Positions 45,243 to 56,400 are shown, numbered from the stretch's first letter. The stretch is 64,000 bases of DNA from Diaporthe sp. PMI_573 (GCA_021399435.1 JAJTUP010000016.1:806001-870000), one strand, 5' to 3'. The notes: generated by a model not told the origin, from the sequence alone. Program-made: numbers and translations.

Positions 45243-47264
45243 TCATCCTGCAGGCGGGTAACCAATGCCAAAAACACCTGCGTCCTCCCTGTCCTTGTTT
45301 CCTGGGCCTGGCCCGCCGTCCTCCACGTCCACGCCGACGTGGTCATCGGGCTCAGGCGTTGCGAGAACATGGCCGACGCTCATCTTAGAGAGGTCGTCAT
45401 GCTCCACTCCGCTGCCAGGCAGCTCAACGCCGACCCCGACCCCCACGTCCACATCGAGGCCGTCGACGTCCATCCGGGCACTTGCCTCGTCAGGGCCGTC
45501 ATCGTCTGTCTGCTCCATGAGTATCATGTCTAGGTCACGGTCTACCGCATCATCTTCGGCACCTTCGACGTGGCTGTGGTGCCCGACTGCAAGCAGGTCC
45601 TGGAAGCTGTTTGCTTCCGCGTCCGGGTGGTACGGATGGTACGGGTCGTGGTGGTGATGAACCGGGACCGGGTGGTGGTGCGCATATGAAGACGGCGAAG
45701 GGTGGCTTGGGGGAGGCTGGTTGATGATCTGTGGGTCAATGGGTTGATAGGATGGGGAGTGAACGAGGGGAAGTGGGTGGGAGACGGGGGAGTGCCGGTG
45801 CAAGTTATGGTGCTGCTGAAGTGACGCGATATGTGGATGCCGGATCATCACATTGTGGTGCTGCTGATTATGCGGGAGGGGGGCATGTTGCGGCACAGGT
45901 GAATCTGTTGGCGTATGCAGAGTCTGTGCCGGATAACTCACGGACATGTCATCATGATGGACCGGGTGGTATGGAGCCGGGGGGAAACCGGGCAGGTGGC
46001 CGTGGGTATGGGCGTGGGTGTTGGCGTGTCCGGGATCGTCTCTATCTGCCCTGTCTGGCACAGGTGTCGTGACAATATTCGCGATGGCCGGGATCACAGG
46101 CGCAGGTGACACGATGGCAGCCGGCGCAGGAGCAGCCGGAGGAGTATTGGCATCACTTTGTTTCTGGCTTGGCGTGGACGGTTTCTTCTGATGAACAGAG
46201 TAGCCGTGGGCCAAGCCAGGAACTGACTTTGACGAGTCTTTGCATTCGGCACACGCCCTAATTACATCGGAGACGGTTTCTTTTATGCGGCTCCAGTGGT
46301 ATTTCTCAGCAATGGATGCTGTGGTCTTGTTGATGCCGCCATGGTGCAGCGAGTGGACCTGGCGGGAGATGTCGTATTGCCTCTGGGGGTCTGAGATGAC
46401 CTCCTTGTCCTTGAGCATGAGTTTGTCGTCCTCAAGCAGCTTGTAGTGTGTCGCGGCGCTCCGAAGCCTGCTTTTCTCGGCCCGGTCAGCGCCGTTAGGG
46501 TATTTACCGTATTTGAGATAGAACTTGATCTTGTCGAATCGTTCTTCACTCACAAGTTCCTCGCTGTTTTCGTCGGCCGAGAGGTCTCGTCCGTAGATGA
46601 TGGCGTCGATGAGCCGCCCCGGGTAGCTCTTGAGGTTGCCGCAGCCCTTGACCCTGCCGATACGCTTGAACCCGAGCGCATCCCAGATCTTGCAGGAGGC
46701 CACGTTGGTCTCGTAGACTAGGTTGAAGACGGAATACGTGTAGCCCAGCTTCGGTGCGTAGTCAAGGTACGCCTCGCCCATCAGCCGGCCGACACCACGG
46801 TTCCTCGCAGCATCCGTCACGAGGAAGCCGGCGTTGCAGACATGAGAGCTCCGCCCCGGGTAGTTGGGCTTGATGTAGAAGCTGCCGAGGCACTCCTTGG
46901 ACCAGTCCTTGTCGTCGACTACGTCTTCGGGCTTCTCGATCTTGCCCAGAAGCATGATTGCGCCGAAGTTCTGGAACCAGTACGATGCAAACTTCTCAAA
47001 GGGCATGGGCTCGATCATGGGATACGTGTCTCCATTGTTGACCTCCTTGGCGAACTGGTCGCTCATGTACTTGAGAAGTGAGAGAGGCACTTGTCGGCGA
47101 GATACAAATGGCACAATGGTGGCGACAGTCTGTCTGTCTCGAAGGGTTACTTGACGAGGGACGATACTGGCCGGCAGCGATGGGTGATTGGGATCCGGAT
47201 ATGGAGGCTCCCCAATCACGCGATAGATTGTGGGAGAAGCGGGATCATCCATCATGGCCGGCAT
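45243..47264 (-). CDS. Spt10-like GNAT acetyltransferase with integrase-type zinc finger
   Basis: A single exon encodes 673 aa from ATG 47264. Residues about 60-225 form a GNAT domain: AGFLVTDAARNRGVGRLMG is motif A (acetyl-CoA binding), followed by VYETNVASCKIWDALGFKRI (motif B). Residues about 304-341 contain the HHCC zinc finger, with HSLHHGGINKTTASIAEKYH and then CAEC, related to the N-terminal finger of retroviral integrases. The GNAT plus HHCC combination is diagnostic for S. cerevisiae Spt10, a DNA-binding activator of core histone genes. The C-terminal half is low complexity, very rich in His and Pro, then acidic with a DVDVGVGVGVEL tract. This tail is longer than expected and may bind metals or drive condensate formation; that is inference. 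Confidence 0.88.
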   Translation of the reverse strand: MPAMMDDPASPTIYRVIGEPPYPDPNHPSLPASIVPRQVTLRDRQTVATIVPFVSRRQVPLSLLKYMSDQFAKEVNNGDTYPMIEPMPFEKFASYWFQNFGAIMLLGKIEKPEDVVDDKDWSKECLGSFYIKPNYPGRSSHVCNAGFLVTDAARNRGVGRLMGEAYLDYAPKLGYTYSVFNLVYETNVASCKIWDALGFKRIGRVKGCGNLKSYPGRLIDAIIYGRDLSADENSEELVSEERFDKIKFYLKYGKYPNGADRAEKSRLRSAATHYKLLEDDKLMLKDKEVISDPQRQYDISRQVHSLHHGGINKTTASIAEKYHWSRIKETVSDVIRACAECKDSSKSVPGLAHGYSVHQKKPSTPSQKQSDANTPPAAPAPAAIVSPAPVIPAIANIVTTPVPDRADRDDPGHANTHAHTHGHLPGFPPAPYHPVHHDDMSVSYPAQTLHTPTDSPVPQHAPLPHNQQHHNVMIRHPHIASLQQHHNLHRHSPVSHPLPLVHSPSYQPIDPQIINQPPPSHPSPSSYAHHHPVPVHHHHDPYHPYHPDAEANSFQDLLAVGHHSHVEGAEDDAVDRDLDMILMEQTDDDGPDEASARMDVDGLDVDVGVGVGVELPGSGVEHDDLSKMSVGHVLATPEPDDHVGVDVEDGGPGPGNKDREDAGVFGIGYPPAG

Positions 47265-48315
47265 CTTTGCCCCGAGGTCACACAAACCCGTGGTTGTACA
47301 GTGCCGTGCCCGTGCCTTTTTTGCATGTCAGCTTGCGATTTTCTTCGCACCGATGAGCAGCAGGCTGCCGGCATCAGATGCCAGGGAGAAGCTGTGCCGT
47401 GCCGTTCCGCCGTCTGTGGGAGTGTATGGGGTGCAGTGCAGGCGCCATACCTTTTTTTCCTGCCGGTTAGGCTTAATTTGCTCTCAGAGTGGTGTGAGCC
47501 TGTGTTCAGAGTGCTTGTTCGACCAAGGACGGCAGCCAATGGGGTCCGCGTTGCACTATTCTTGATGGGGAGTGCATGTGTGAGCGATGATGAGATGTGC
47601 CTGAGGAAGAGAAGTGCGCGCGGGGTGGGATTTGAACAATGCAGTGAGACCCGAAGCTTGAAAGCCTCGGGCCACTGGCGCTGGCACCGCCACTGCCACT
47701 GGCGCTGCTGCTGTTACTGTTACTCACCAAATTCCGGCTTCCGATCCCGGACCAGAAACTCTCCAGTTGTCCGGGCTATCCAGTGAATAATAATCCAGAC
47801 TTTTGGTAAACCACAACCTTACAAAACCTTCTTGAACTTTCGAAGAATAAAAGGAAGAAACCCCTGGGCTATAAATACCTGTCAGTGCATGCGGGATGTT
47901 GACGGCTAAAGATTCATCCATCAGGAGAGAATGTTGCTGCTCATTCGCACCAAAGACTGCAGACTGTCCGGCGCGCATTTGCGCATCGAGTGCCTCGGTG
48001 CCCAGCCCGCCTGTCTCCACCAGAACAGCAGCCCCTAACAAAGGTCTGGGATACCCTGGAACCATGTCAATGATTTGGCTGCATGCTAATACTTTTTTTC
48101 TACACTACATTCAATGTTGTAATGATTGGGCCATATTCTCAATAAATCTCCTTCCTCTCCTCTGCGTAAATGCATGGGGACCTGACTGTCCTCGACCACT
48201 CCAGCTCGTCGCTTGTCTTCCCGTGTCCGACTCATTCTAGGGCACAAATGGTAAAAGTCGCCTCTTTCACCAACATCACTTCATTCTTTTCAAACTTGGT
48301 TGTAGTCTCTGATTA
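47265..48315. other. Gene-free stretch, Spt10-like upstream region
   Basis: About 1 kb. Contents are an imperfect GCCACTGGCGCTGG-type repeat cluster near 47,671-47,725 and a TATAAATA sequence near 47,872. No supported gene. Confidence 0.5.
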
Positions 48316-50478
48316 TCAACCCAGTCTTGCCCGGTTTCTAAATGCTTGCAAGAAGTACCCTAATGCATATACCAAGTGTAAAACCGCGACCCCAGCAAGC
48401 GTGACTTCATATCGAATGTGGGAAGGGAGGGGCTCATATTCAAGAAACTCCAATATAGACCACCCCATTTCAGTGAAGAAAAACAGCCACAAAGTGAGGA
48501 ATAAAACCCAAACGATGAAAGTAGTGAGCCAGAGCAGTACTCGGCAAGCCCTCGAGCGTGACGGGGTGCTCCGGTCCCCCAAAAAGCCTTCTTCGTAAAC
48601 TAGACCTAGAAGGATAGTAAATTGCAAAGCGAAGGGATAGATCAATAAGAAGACATATATAATCCCATATTCCGTGACCCAGACCTCGATAACCGCATCA
48701 GATTCAAGGGCAAGAGAAAGGAACTGCAAAATTGTCATCCCAATGATGACAAGATATGGAAAAGTAAGGCAAGGACCTATCCAATAGCAAGATATGTAGC
48801 GGATTGTCGTAAAATCTACAGCAGTGTTGTTCTCTCCAATGCCTCTAGAATCGACTCTGCTTGGTGCCGTGAAATAAGTGACCAGTTCATGTGTTGAAGT
48901 CTGTGCTGATGGAGCTGTACCCAGAGAGTTTTCACGCGCCGGGCCAAGATGTTGTGATCCCTCGCTGCGATCGTCTAATACAAAAGCACCAATGAGTGAC
49001 CACATAGGAGCAGCAAGCAGTAGTATTGGCAAGATTTGGCCAAATGTCCAACCGTCCTGTCGTCCAATGGTGGATCGAGGGGCCAATGAAGCTCGCGTCA
49101 CGAGAAGTTTCGTCGCCCCCCAGGCGACTAACACAAGTAACCAGTATATCTGCATACGGAGACGAAAACAATGAGCCTTTGTCCAAATACGAGAACATCA
49201 CAAATGGAGATTATTACTTCTGCCAGCATCGAACCGACCAGGTCCGTAGTGATCCTAAAAGAAAGGAACACGGCCGCACATGGTTGTCGGAGAACATTTC
49301 GGTAGCGATTGCGACCTAAATTCGGCTCGTATATCGTCGGTCCCGAAGTCGAGTCAGCTTTGGGCGACCCCAATAACCATACCAAGATTCGTTGCGTACG
49401 CTTGCTAATAGGTCGCCGGAAGTACACGTGAACAGCCTTAGGAAAAGGGTTGAATAATTTGACGGATCTCGACAGAAAACCGAAGATAAGTAGAACCAAT
49501 GATAATGCCATGGCCTGGGTGGCTGGATTGGTTGGTGCTTTCATACCTCTGCACAAGTCCTGGTTTAAACTGGCGAGCAGCGTTCTTCCATTCGCGATGT
49601 CGAAAAAACAAATAGCGGGTGAGGATGGTACTGATGCAAGGCAGTTCCACCCTCCAGTGCTCCAGTCAAAGAATGCAGTAGGAATGAAAGCTGTTATAAG
49701 CATGAGGAGGAGGCAAACCATCAAGCCAAACCTGACACTTATCTCGATGCAGCGTTCACGGAGGAACGATCTCAAGACCGTCATGGCGGATATGTGAGTG
49801 ATACTTGAAAACCATGCAATGTAAACAATGAGCTCCCAATGATAAGCCTGAATTCCCCTAGTCAATAGGATAAAACCACTGATCAGCACGCTGATGCCAG
49901 TAAATATTTGAATGTCACACATGACCAGAATAGCCTACAATTTCATATTTAGCAAAGTGAATAAGTCTGGTATTTCTAGACATAATTAGCAATAAACATA
50001 CTCGATTGAATGCTATTTCAATCCTCTCTGTTCGATCAATGTGCCAAGAGGACGGACATTTTCTCGCAATTTTTCGAATCCATGATAGAAACAGAATGTC
50101 GACAGGATTGGGCTTCCACCACTCGGGAGGTTCAACCCTCTGATACGCCTCGTTATTGGTCGAAAAGGGATACACTTCGGGATCGTGTGCGATCAAGTAA
50201 TTTAATAGAAGGACAACAAAGACAAGGACACCTGTGCCGATGAAGCCGACCAGAACCTGTGGCATTTTCAGTAACAATCTTCGAGAAGGAGACATGGCAT
50301 TATTGCCGGCCCCCAATCCATCTATATCCCCGTAAGACTGGAGATCTTGTCCATACAAATAGGTCCAATTCGAGCATTCGGATGTGTTGGATAGTTCGAT
50401 ATGAGGCAGCAGATACATGACCGGTATGAAAGCGTCGAAGCAGGGTAAAGTTGAAGACCGGAAATTCTTTGGAGCCAT
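48316..50478 (-). CDS. Large multi-pass membrane protein, fungal orphan family
   Basis: Three exons (50002-50478, 49197-49934, 48316-49149) give about 682 aa. The first intron is certain. The second is very short, 47 bp with donor GTTCTC or 41 bp with donor GTATTT, and its exact start is open. The N-terminus holds a soluble segment with NTSECSNWTYLYGQ, then a first span (VLVGFIGTGVLVFVVLLLNYL). From about residue 160 the protein is mostly membrane helices, starting AILVMCDIQIFTGISVLISG and HWELIVYIAWFSSITHISAM. This arrangement is common among uncharacterised multi-TM proteins of filamentous ascomycetes. I know no assigned function for it. A WS(T)GGWNC loop and another extracellular Cys may form a disulfide. 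Confidence 0.8.
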
Positions 50479-51438
50479 CGGTTGGCCATCCAGCGTCAGC
50501 CCACCTTGTATCAGTTCAGACTCGGTGGCCGTCTTTCAGCTGTGTCTCTATTTTACGAGCGTTGAAACTTGGACAGATGGCTTTCCGACACAGGTCGCTG
50601 CTGCCTCGATTTCAGCTGCGTCAGTTGAGGTCCGGTACGACCAGGACAACCAATGGCCTGTGGCAAGTCGGCCAATGTATACGCTTTGAGTAATCTTGTT
50701 TAGAGTCTGTTCTGAACTCTCCTCCCAATTCGCCTCTCTTCAGTCCGCATGTCCCAAATGATCCTACCAGCGCAAATCCACTGATCATACGGACACGGAG
50801 TTTTAGTTCTAACTTGAAGTGCCCAGATACGTCTGAGTGGAGCGCAGTCATACAGATTAGGCAAGGCAGCACCGGTGCAGTCAGCATGAGGTCACTGAGA
50901 CACTGATGCTGTGTAAGCATGCTAATCTCGAAGCAAGGGATAACATACTTGGGGCTGATCCTACGAAAAAAGGTGGATCAAGCTAAACATAGTCTCAGCT
51001 GCGTTGTACAACAGAGACGTCATAACAGGTTGGCACCGTACCGCCCGGTATCATCCCCTCTAGTTGCATCTACGACATGAGCCCCATTCTCATCAACAGC
51101 TCTGAAGCCACAGCGATGCCCTGGGCTGCCATGCCCCGGAATAATATGCCAACATAAAGGCACCGTTGAGGGTGCGGGTGCGGGTGCGTTCGTCCTTATA
51201 CTAAAGCACGTGCAAGATCACACTATTCAATGAAATCCCGAAGAGACTTTATTTTGTTTTCTTACACATATGACTATGCCCACGGATAGAATGCCCAAAC
51301 AAAAGCGAGTGTGGTTCCATTTTTCTTACTTTAGAATGGCAACTGCCTTCTCTTGCTCTCATCATCTTGGCCCTGGCCCCAAAGGGTCTTACGGTGTAGG
51401 CTATGCAGGTTTGGAGAATCGTCACTGGGCAAAGCCAT
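50479..51438. other. Gene-free stretch with GGTGCG repeat
   Basis: About 960 bp with no supported gene. Three perfect GGTGCG units lie at 51171-51188. The sequence is moderately AT-rich. Confidence 0.5.
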
Positions 51439-52083
51439 CTAGCAATTGCTACCTAGAGCCGCTATGAATCCAGCACCAGAGGTTAGAGATGAATGTGACC
51501 ACTATTACGCACGCGGCATGTGTTGATATCACTTACCAAGTGTGCACCTGCTGTCAGTGTAGTGACCGCTGACCCAGCAGTCCTTGGCCAGTGTTCGGTC
51601 GGCTTTATCCCACGAGCTATGGGACGGAATGGGTTAAAACCTCGAATCACGGTGGACTAGTCACACGAGTGGGAATACACTTACCAATTTCTCTTGCCAT
51701 TGATCGTCACGCAATCGCCCAAGACGGCACACTTGAAGCTGTGCTTGGAGCCCACGTCGAACTTAGTGACGATATCGCAGCTGGTGCTGGCGCATGAGCG
51801 GCAGTTGACAGTGGTAGCGTCGCCGACGATATTGCAATCGATGTTGCCTGGCCGGAGTCAAGGTGTCAGCCACGACTTGATGAAGCGTCTGTCTCAAGGG
51901 GGCATTCATGGACTTACGACGGAAAAGTTCCTTGGGTTCATCACGCTTCTCCGTGAAGGGAGCGCCCTCTACCCAGCCGTCAGGAGAAGCCTCACGATCG
52001 ACAAGTTCAGCCCCATTCTGTTCAATAGGTGAGGCCAGGACGGCCAAGGGCATGCAAGCAACGATGAACTTGACGATCTGCAT
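51439..52083 (-). CDS. Secreted cysteine-rich protein with SH3b-like core
   Basis: Four exons (51918-52083, 51685-51847, 51537-51616, 51439-51461) give 143 aa in consistent phase. A signal peptide (MQIVKFIVACMPLAVLAS) and an acidic propeptide end in the dibasic sites EKR and FRR, which are likely Kex2 cleavage points. The mature part has ten Cys: NIDC, then TVNCRSCASTSCDIV, FKCAVLGDCVTI, RNCSWDKA, KDCWVSG, SRCT and a terminal SNC. The order 'CRS-x-x-S-T-S-x-x-I-V', 'W-D-K' and 'D-C-W-V-S' resembles secreted fungal SH3b-like domains (related to bacterial cell-wall-binding SH3). Here extra cysteines replace some glycines. It could act in cell-wall or peptidoglycan binding, or as a plant-associated effector; the sequence does not decide. 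A TATAAAAG box lies about 115 bp upstream. Confidence 0.85.
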
Positions 52084-53085
52084 CTTGAAATTCGGTTTTT
52101 GTATGAGAGACCGCAGAAAGAGCGTGAGAAGGATGGGTCTGTTGATTGAGATGTGCCCTCGGGGTAATCGTTCCCAGCCTGCTTGCACTTGAGGTCTTTT
52201 ATACTTGTGAAGCCAAAGAACCTCATCGTCACAGCCTGGTATCTCTTTGAAACTTGAGCCCACACACGTCTCCAATGAGTTGTTGAGGCCATATTGCTGC
52301 TCACTTCGCCAAGCCAATAGCTGTGATGCATACGGTCGGAGATGCCACCTGAGCTTGAGGCTGATGAGTGATGGGCCTGACACACTAACTGGAAGAAAAC
52401 AAGTCTTACATCGTGAGGGGGAAGGAGACAAGGCTGCTATTTACCCGGTTAGATTGGATGCAAGTATGTTGCGCTGCTAGTCTGACTAGTCGAACAAGCT
52501 GCATAGGAGCTGCAAAGCTTGTTCGCTGTTAGGCAAGGCTCGGGAGGATCGTTTTAGATAGAAGTCCATGTCAAGCATTTGCGGTGCGAACGGCGCGGTC
52601 ACTCATATGGCCATTAATTACCTAATAAGTTACTTTTCCTGGATAGCCATCTCTCATTGGTTTCATAGTTTGTAGACACCTTCCAATTGAGGCTACCACT
52701 GAATCGGTTGGCCTTGTTCTTCTTTTAGTTGGCTAATGAAAGGTGGCCGCGGAACAGCAGCGCTAATAACACTAGGGCAGATACAGCGCTGCCCTTCAAC
52801 TCAAAATAGAATTAGCTGAAAAAGAATCTTTCCATCGTCTTCCTAGTATTTTCTGTTCCTTTCAGTCCCGATGTCTGGGCTTCCGAATCGACTGAAGTTT
52901 TTCGAGACAATTTGACCAAACTAGCCAAATTGGTAGGCTTGAAAGGGGACAGTAAATAGTAGGAAATCCACCCTGAGAATGGCAACCAGTTGTAGCTCGA
53001 TCGGATTTTCCTCCGGACCTAGCCCCTCCTTTGAACAGTAGTCGCGGCTGTACAGCCGCAGGATGCCAGCCCAGTCGTTTTGAGA
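52084..53085. other. Gene-free stretch between two minus-strand genes
   Basis: About 1 kb. It contains the promoter of the secreted-protein gene and otherwise no recognisable gene. Confidence 0.5.
52196..52203 (-). promoter_or_regulatory. TATA box of the secreted cysteine-rich gene
   Basis: TATAAAAG on the minus strand, about 115 bp upstream of the ATG at 52083. Confidence 0.5.
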
Positions 53086-53652
53086 CTAGTGACGGCGATG
53101 TTGATGGAGGGCTCCGGCCGCGGATAGCCGCGCTGTCTGAACAGAACCATGTAGAAAAGGGGTCTGAGGTTCGGAATATGGTCGAGGATCTGGATCTGAT
53201 AAGGGTATTTGGTACGAAAATCGCTGTAACCATTTCATGGGGTGACTGGCGGAAAGGGGCTCGGAGGTGCGCCGTCTGTGCTTCTTCCAGCCCGCTGGGA
53301 GCCTTTTGACCGTTATTCTGTACCGGTCCCTCCATGTGCTCCATTCAGCCTCGATTCTCCTGTTCTCGGCCATTCCTGAAGAGTCGTTGCTTGTGTACCA
53401 GATGGTTACAGGAGAAGTCTCTTTCCGCGATAGACCGATCCAGCCGTCGTAGATAGCGACAAAATCATTGCCGGTGTGCCAGCCTGAGAAGTCTACCTCC
53501 CCTTGCCAACCTTCCCACGACCCCGACGGCAAAAGGCAGTTGGCGAATTCATAGCGCTTTCTGGTCTCGGTCGGGACTCGCCTCGTTAGGTCGCTGCCGG
53601 GATGCCAGCCGCTTTTGAAGATTTTGTAGTACAACAGAAGCTTTCCTGCCAT
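53086..53652 (-). CDS. Hypothetical orphan with GWHxGxD repeats
   Basis: An intronless frame of 188 codons starts at ATG 53652 (MAGKLLLYYKIFKSGWHPGS). Two copies of a GWH-x-G-x-D motif (KSGWHPGSDL and SGWHTGNDFV) stand about 45 residues apart. They sit in a Trp-rich region with SGSWEGWQGEVDF and AIYDGWIGLSRKE. From about residue 125 the sequence becomes basic and looks like non-coding translation, so the true protein may end in a different exon. I recognise no family. A second frame on the same strand (52862-53344) overlaps its 3' half and is less convincing. Confidence 0.38.
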   Translation of the reverse strand: MAGKLLLYYKIFKSGWHPGSDLTRRVPTETRKRYEFANCLLPSGSWEGWQGEVDFSGWHTGNDFVAIYDGWIGLSRKETSPVTIWYTSNDSSGMAENRRIEAEWSTWRDRYRITVKRLPAGWKKHRRRTSEPLSASHPMKWLQRFSYQIPLSDPDPRPYSEPQTPFLHGSVQTARLSAAGALHQHRRH

Positions 53653-53835
53653 GGCAGAAAGGTAATATTTGAGATGTCTCCGGTTGAAGCCAGCTGTCAG
53701 TTAGATTGGAATAGAAGGTCAGGGAAGGATATTCGAATCTAGTATCCAGTCTCTGTGACTACGGAGGGTGGGTAGGAGGGGGTCCGTGGCCTCTCCCAGG
53801 TTGCCCGTCACCTGGCCAGCGGCTGGTCCATCGGC

Positions 53836-54129
53836 TTAGGCACCTTGCCCTTGAGCAGCGTCTCTAGCCTGGCATTGAGAGCACAATGCATTGATCTTAT
53901 GGGTAGTGACATGGATAGTAGGTGTCAATTTTCCACAAAAGCAAACGTGATTAGCCGGCGTCACGGTTGCTCCGCACTTGTGTGGGTAAATTTCAACACA
54001 ATGATTGCAGACCGCACGGCTGGAGTAAAACCAATAGTTCCCACAGCGGCAATTGTTAGGGTTTGATGCACTCTGCTGGCTCCATTGATGATGAGTTTCG
54101 GCGACTTTACTCTTTTCGATGTTCGGCAT
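53836..54129 (-). CDS. Small cysteine-rich (zinc-ribbon-like) protein
   Basis: A frame of 97 codons starts at ATG 54129 (MPNIEKSKVAE). Cysteines are arranged in short pairs: NCRCGNYWF, VCNHCVEIYPHKCG, VCFCGK and LCSQC, nine in total. This spacing suggests one or two zinc-binding knuckles rather than disulfides, because there is no signal peptide. Small proteins of this kind are frequent in filamentous ascomycetes and have no known role. The upstream frame opens only with TTG, so the Met at 54129 is the natural start. It lies in an AT-richer part of the window. Confidence 0.5.
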   Translation of the reverse strand: MPNIEKSKVAETHHQWSQQSASNPNNCRCGNYWFYSSRAVCNHCVEIYPHKCGATVTPANHVCFCGKLTPTIHVTTHKINALCSQCQARDAAQGQGA

Positions 54130-55155
54130 GGTGAATCGGGGGTATGCAGTAAAAGCCGTATGGCGGTTTGATGTATTACTGAAGGGGAAAGTATGATAAT
54201 GCAAGGAAGAGTTTTGATGATGGTGGTGTGCTGAAGGAGATGGGACTGGAGCATGAGAGAAAATATTAAAGAACTCCTTTATGTGCAGCGTTGTGTTGAT
54301 GATATATATATTCTCAACGCTCGATGCTCCTCGGTGGACTGCTGCATTTAAACTTTGACATTATTGGTTATTCTGATTCTTCGGCCTCAAACTCAGTCAA
54401 ACTTTGGGTTGAAAGGAGTATCGACAGCATCCACTTCCTTTGTGAAATGTTGCTGATCATCAATGTGGAACCAGTTGGTATAAAGGATCATAGTCACTGT
54501 GTCTTGCTTGGTGGTCTTACAATGGCGCTTAGCTAATGTGATATGGGACCCCATGCATGTTGTTGGGGGCCTTGTAGCAATACATTGTCTCGAATCTTAG
54601 ATGCCCATTCCAAAGGTGCTTGTTCCAGGTTCCTGACTCTTCTCACTACCTAAGTTACATGATCTGAGCGGCAGGATGGCAGTGCAGAACTCTAATGATT
54701 CGAGTGTAGATGGAGTTATATCTAACTAGCTGGTGATGGGGACTTTCCCACTCTATTTATGAGTAGTTCCCGTTGCCAGGTAATGGACGTTTCCGTCACT
54801 AATAAAGAAACACTCCAAGTAAATGAAATAAACTCTAATCCTTTATTAGTGCCGAGAACAGCTATTTATCACGGGAAGCGTATTTTGATAAGAACAATCA
54901 GGCATCCCAAAGGTGTGCATAAATGCTTTGGATGGATATCTGAGTCCGGAAGCCAGGAAATACTGAGAAAAAGCTGACCACTTAGCTCTCTTTCAATCCT
55001 TTCCACTTTTCTACCTCTGCAACCAATACTCTGCTACTGTGATTCCTGCATTTGTTTCCGCTATCCTCATCCTCTATGACCATTTTGCTGCTACTCTACT
55101 TTGATTCTTTAATTCTTCTCTAGCCTCTCTATTCTGTTCGACAAAGTACGGCATT
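54130..55155. other. AT-rich gene-free stretch
   Basis: About 1 kb with visibly raised AT content (for example TATATATATT near 54,301). This is the divergent flank of the Cys-rich gene and the kinase-like gene. No supported gene. Confidence 0.5.
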
Positions 55156-56400
55156 ATGATTGACAAAGAGCGGCAACTTTCCGTAGGTTCAGGAGTGAAA
55201 GAACCAGGAATTGAGTCTATTTGTTGGCACATTATAGACTGGGATCGGAGACAAACATTCTCAGTCATCTTTGATGGTGACCTAGACTCTGAGGAAGTGG
55301 GGATCGGTATGTTTATGCAGGGAGTTGTAGAAAGTTTAGCTTTCCTCTAAAACTCATCGTCGCCGTGTCAAACCGGTCTAACAGAAATCGCAGAACATTT
55401 GAGAAGGCACATTGATAGCCTTGGACCTGATGTCCATACTATTGAGGTATCACAGGATGGCGAGCTGGTAAACGTCTCGTCTAAATCTGAAGATGACGAG
55501 ACACGTTACATTTGTTATCCGCTGCTCCAGGATCTTCAGAAGCCAAAGATACATGAGCCGAGGATTCGAACAGTTCTCCGTGCAGAACTACGCGAGCTGG
55601 ATCGTCTTGGTCCTAACGTTGACCTGGTCTCGTACCGAGGTCGAAAGCTGGTCTTTAAGTACTGTTTCTGGTCACACCAAACACAACTGCTATGGGACGA
55701 AATAAATATATTGATGCTCCTTCCCTTACATCCAAATATTATACCATTACATTGGGTAGTAGTTGAGAAGCTCTATGCACAAGAACACATAGTAGGCTTT
55801 ACTACTCGATACATTGCTGGTGGCAACCTAGCTGCAGAGGGCCGCCGTGTGTTTAAGCTTAAATGGCTTAAGCAACTTATAAGTGTTATCGATGATCTCA
55901 ATCATAAGTACGGTATCCAACATCAGGACGTTGCCCCAAATAATCTTCTTGTGCATGAAGCTACAGATAAGATCATGCTCTTTGACTTTAACATCGCAGT
56001 TCGTGTCAACGCTCAGCTCGAGTCCGTGGGTGCAGTAAAATGCGACGAGGGCTGTGATGTTAATGGCGTCATATTTACTGTATATAAGATTGTCACGCGC
56101 GACTACCACTTACGTGGTATAGAATATTCCAGGCAGGATGTTTCTAGCATACTGAAAATGGACTGGGTGGAACACCCGGATGTCCGACTCGATAGGCCTT
56201 TGGCAACCTATAAGGCCATACTTGACGCATGGGTGCTAAGAAGGAAACAGAGAACAAAGGAGGTCATCACTGATACCTCAAACTATATCAACTGGCCAGA
56301 TATTCCAAAGTACAGGAGGAGGGCAATCTCAGGACGGGAGGCGAGAGCCAACAATCTTCCGGTGATCAAATGGAAGCGACCTGCACAGGGAAAGATCTAG
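55156..56400 (+). CDS. Protein-kinase-like protein with altered HRD/DFG motifs
   Basis: Two exons (55156-55306, 55385-56400) give 388 aa. The N-terminal 120 residues are acidic and unassigned. The kinase-like part has VFKYCF (Lys of the VAIK site), LLWDEINILMLLPLHPNI (alphaC Glu) and GGNLAAEG. The catalytic loop reads IQHQDVAPNNLLV, with HQD in place of HRD but Asp and Asn retained. The metal loop reads LFDFNIAV, DFN instead of DFG. Such kinase-like genes are expanded in many plant-associated and soil ascomycetes, often in accessory AT-rich regions, as here. The catalytic Lys, Asp and Asn are retained, so phosphotransfer is still possible. The loss of Gly and Arg suggests unusual regulation or a pseudokinase. 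Confidence 0.75.

Noticed and set aside
47605..47690. tRNA-like sequence on the minus strand (GTTCAAATCC box and TGGCCCGAGG)
   Set aside because: The T-arm stem does not pair around the loop and the acceptor ends do not match, so it is only a chance resemblance.
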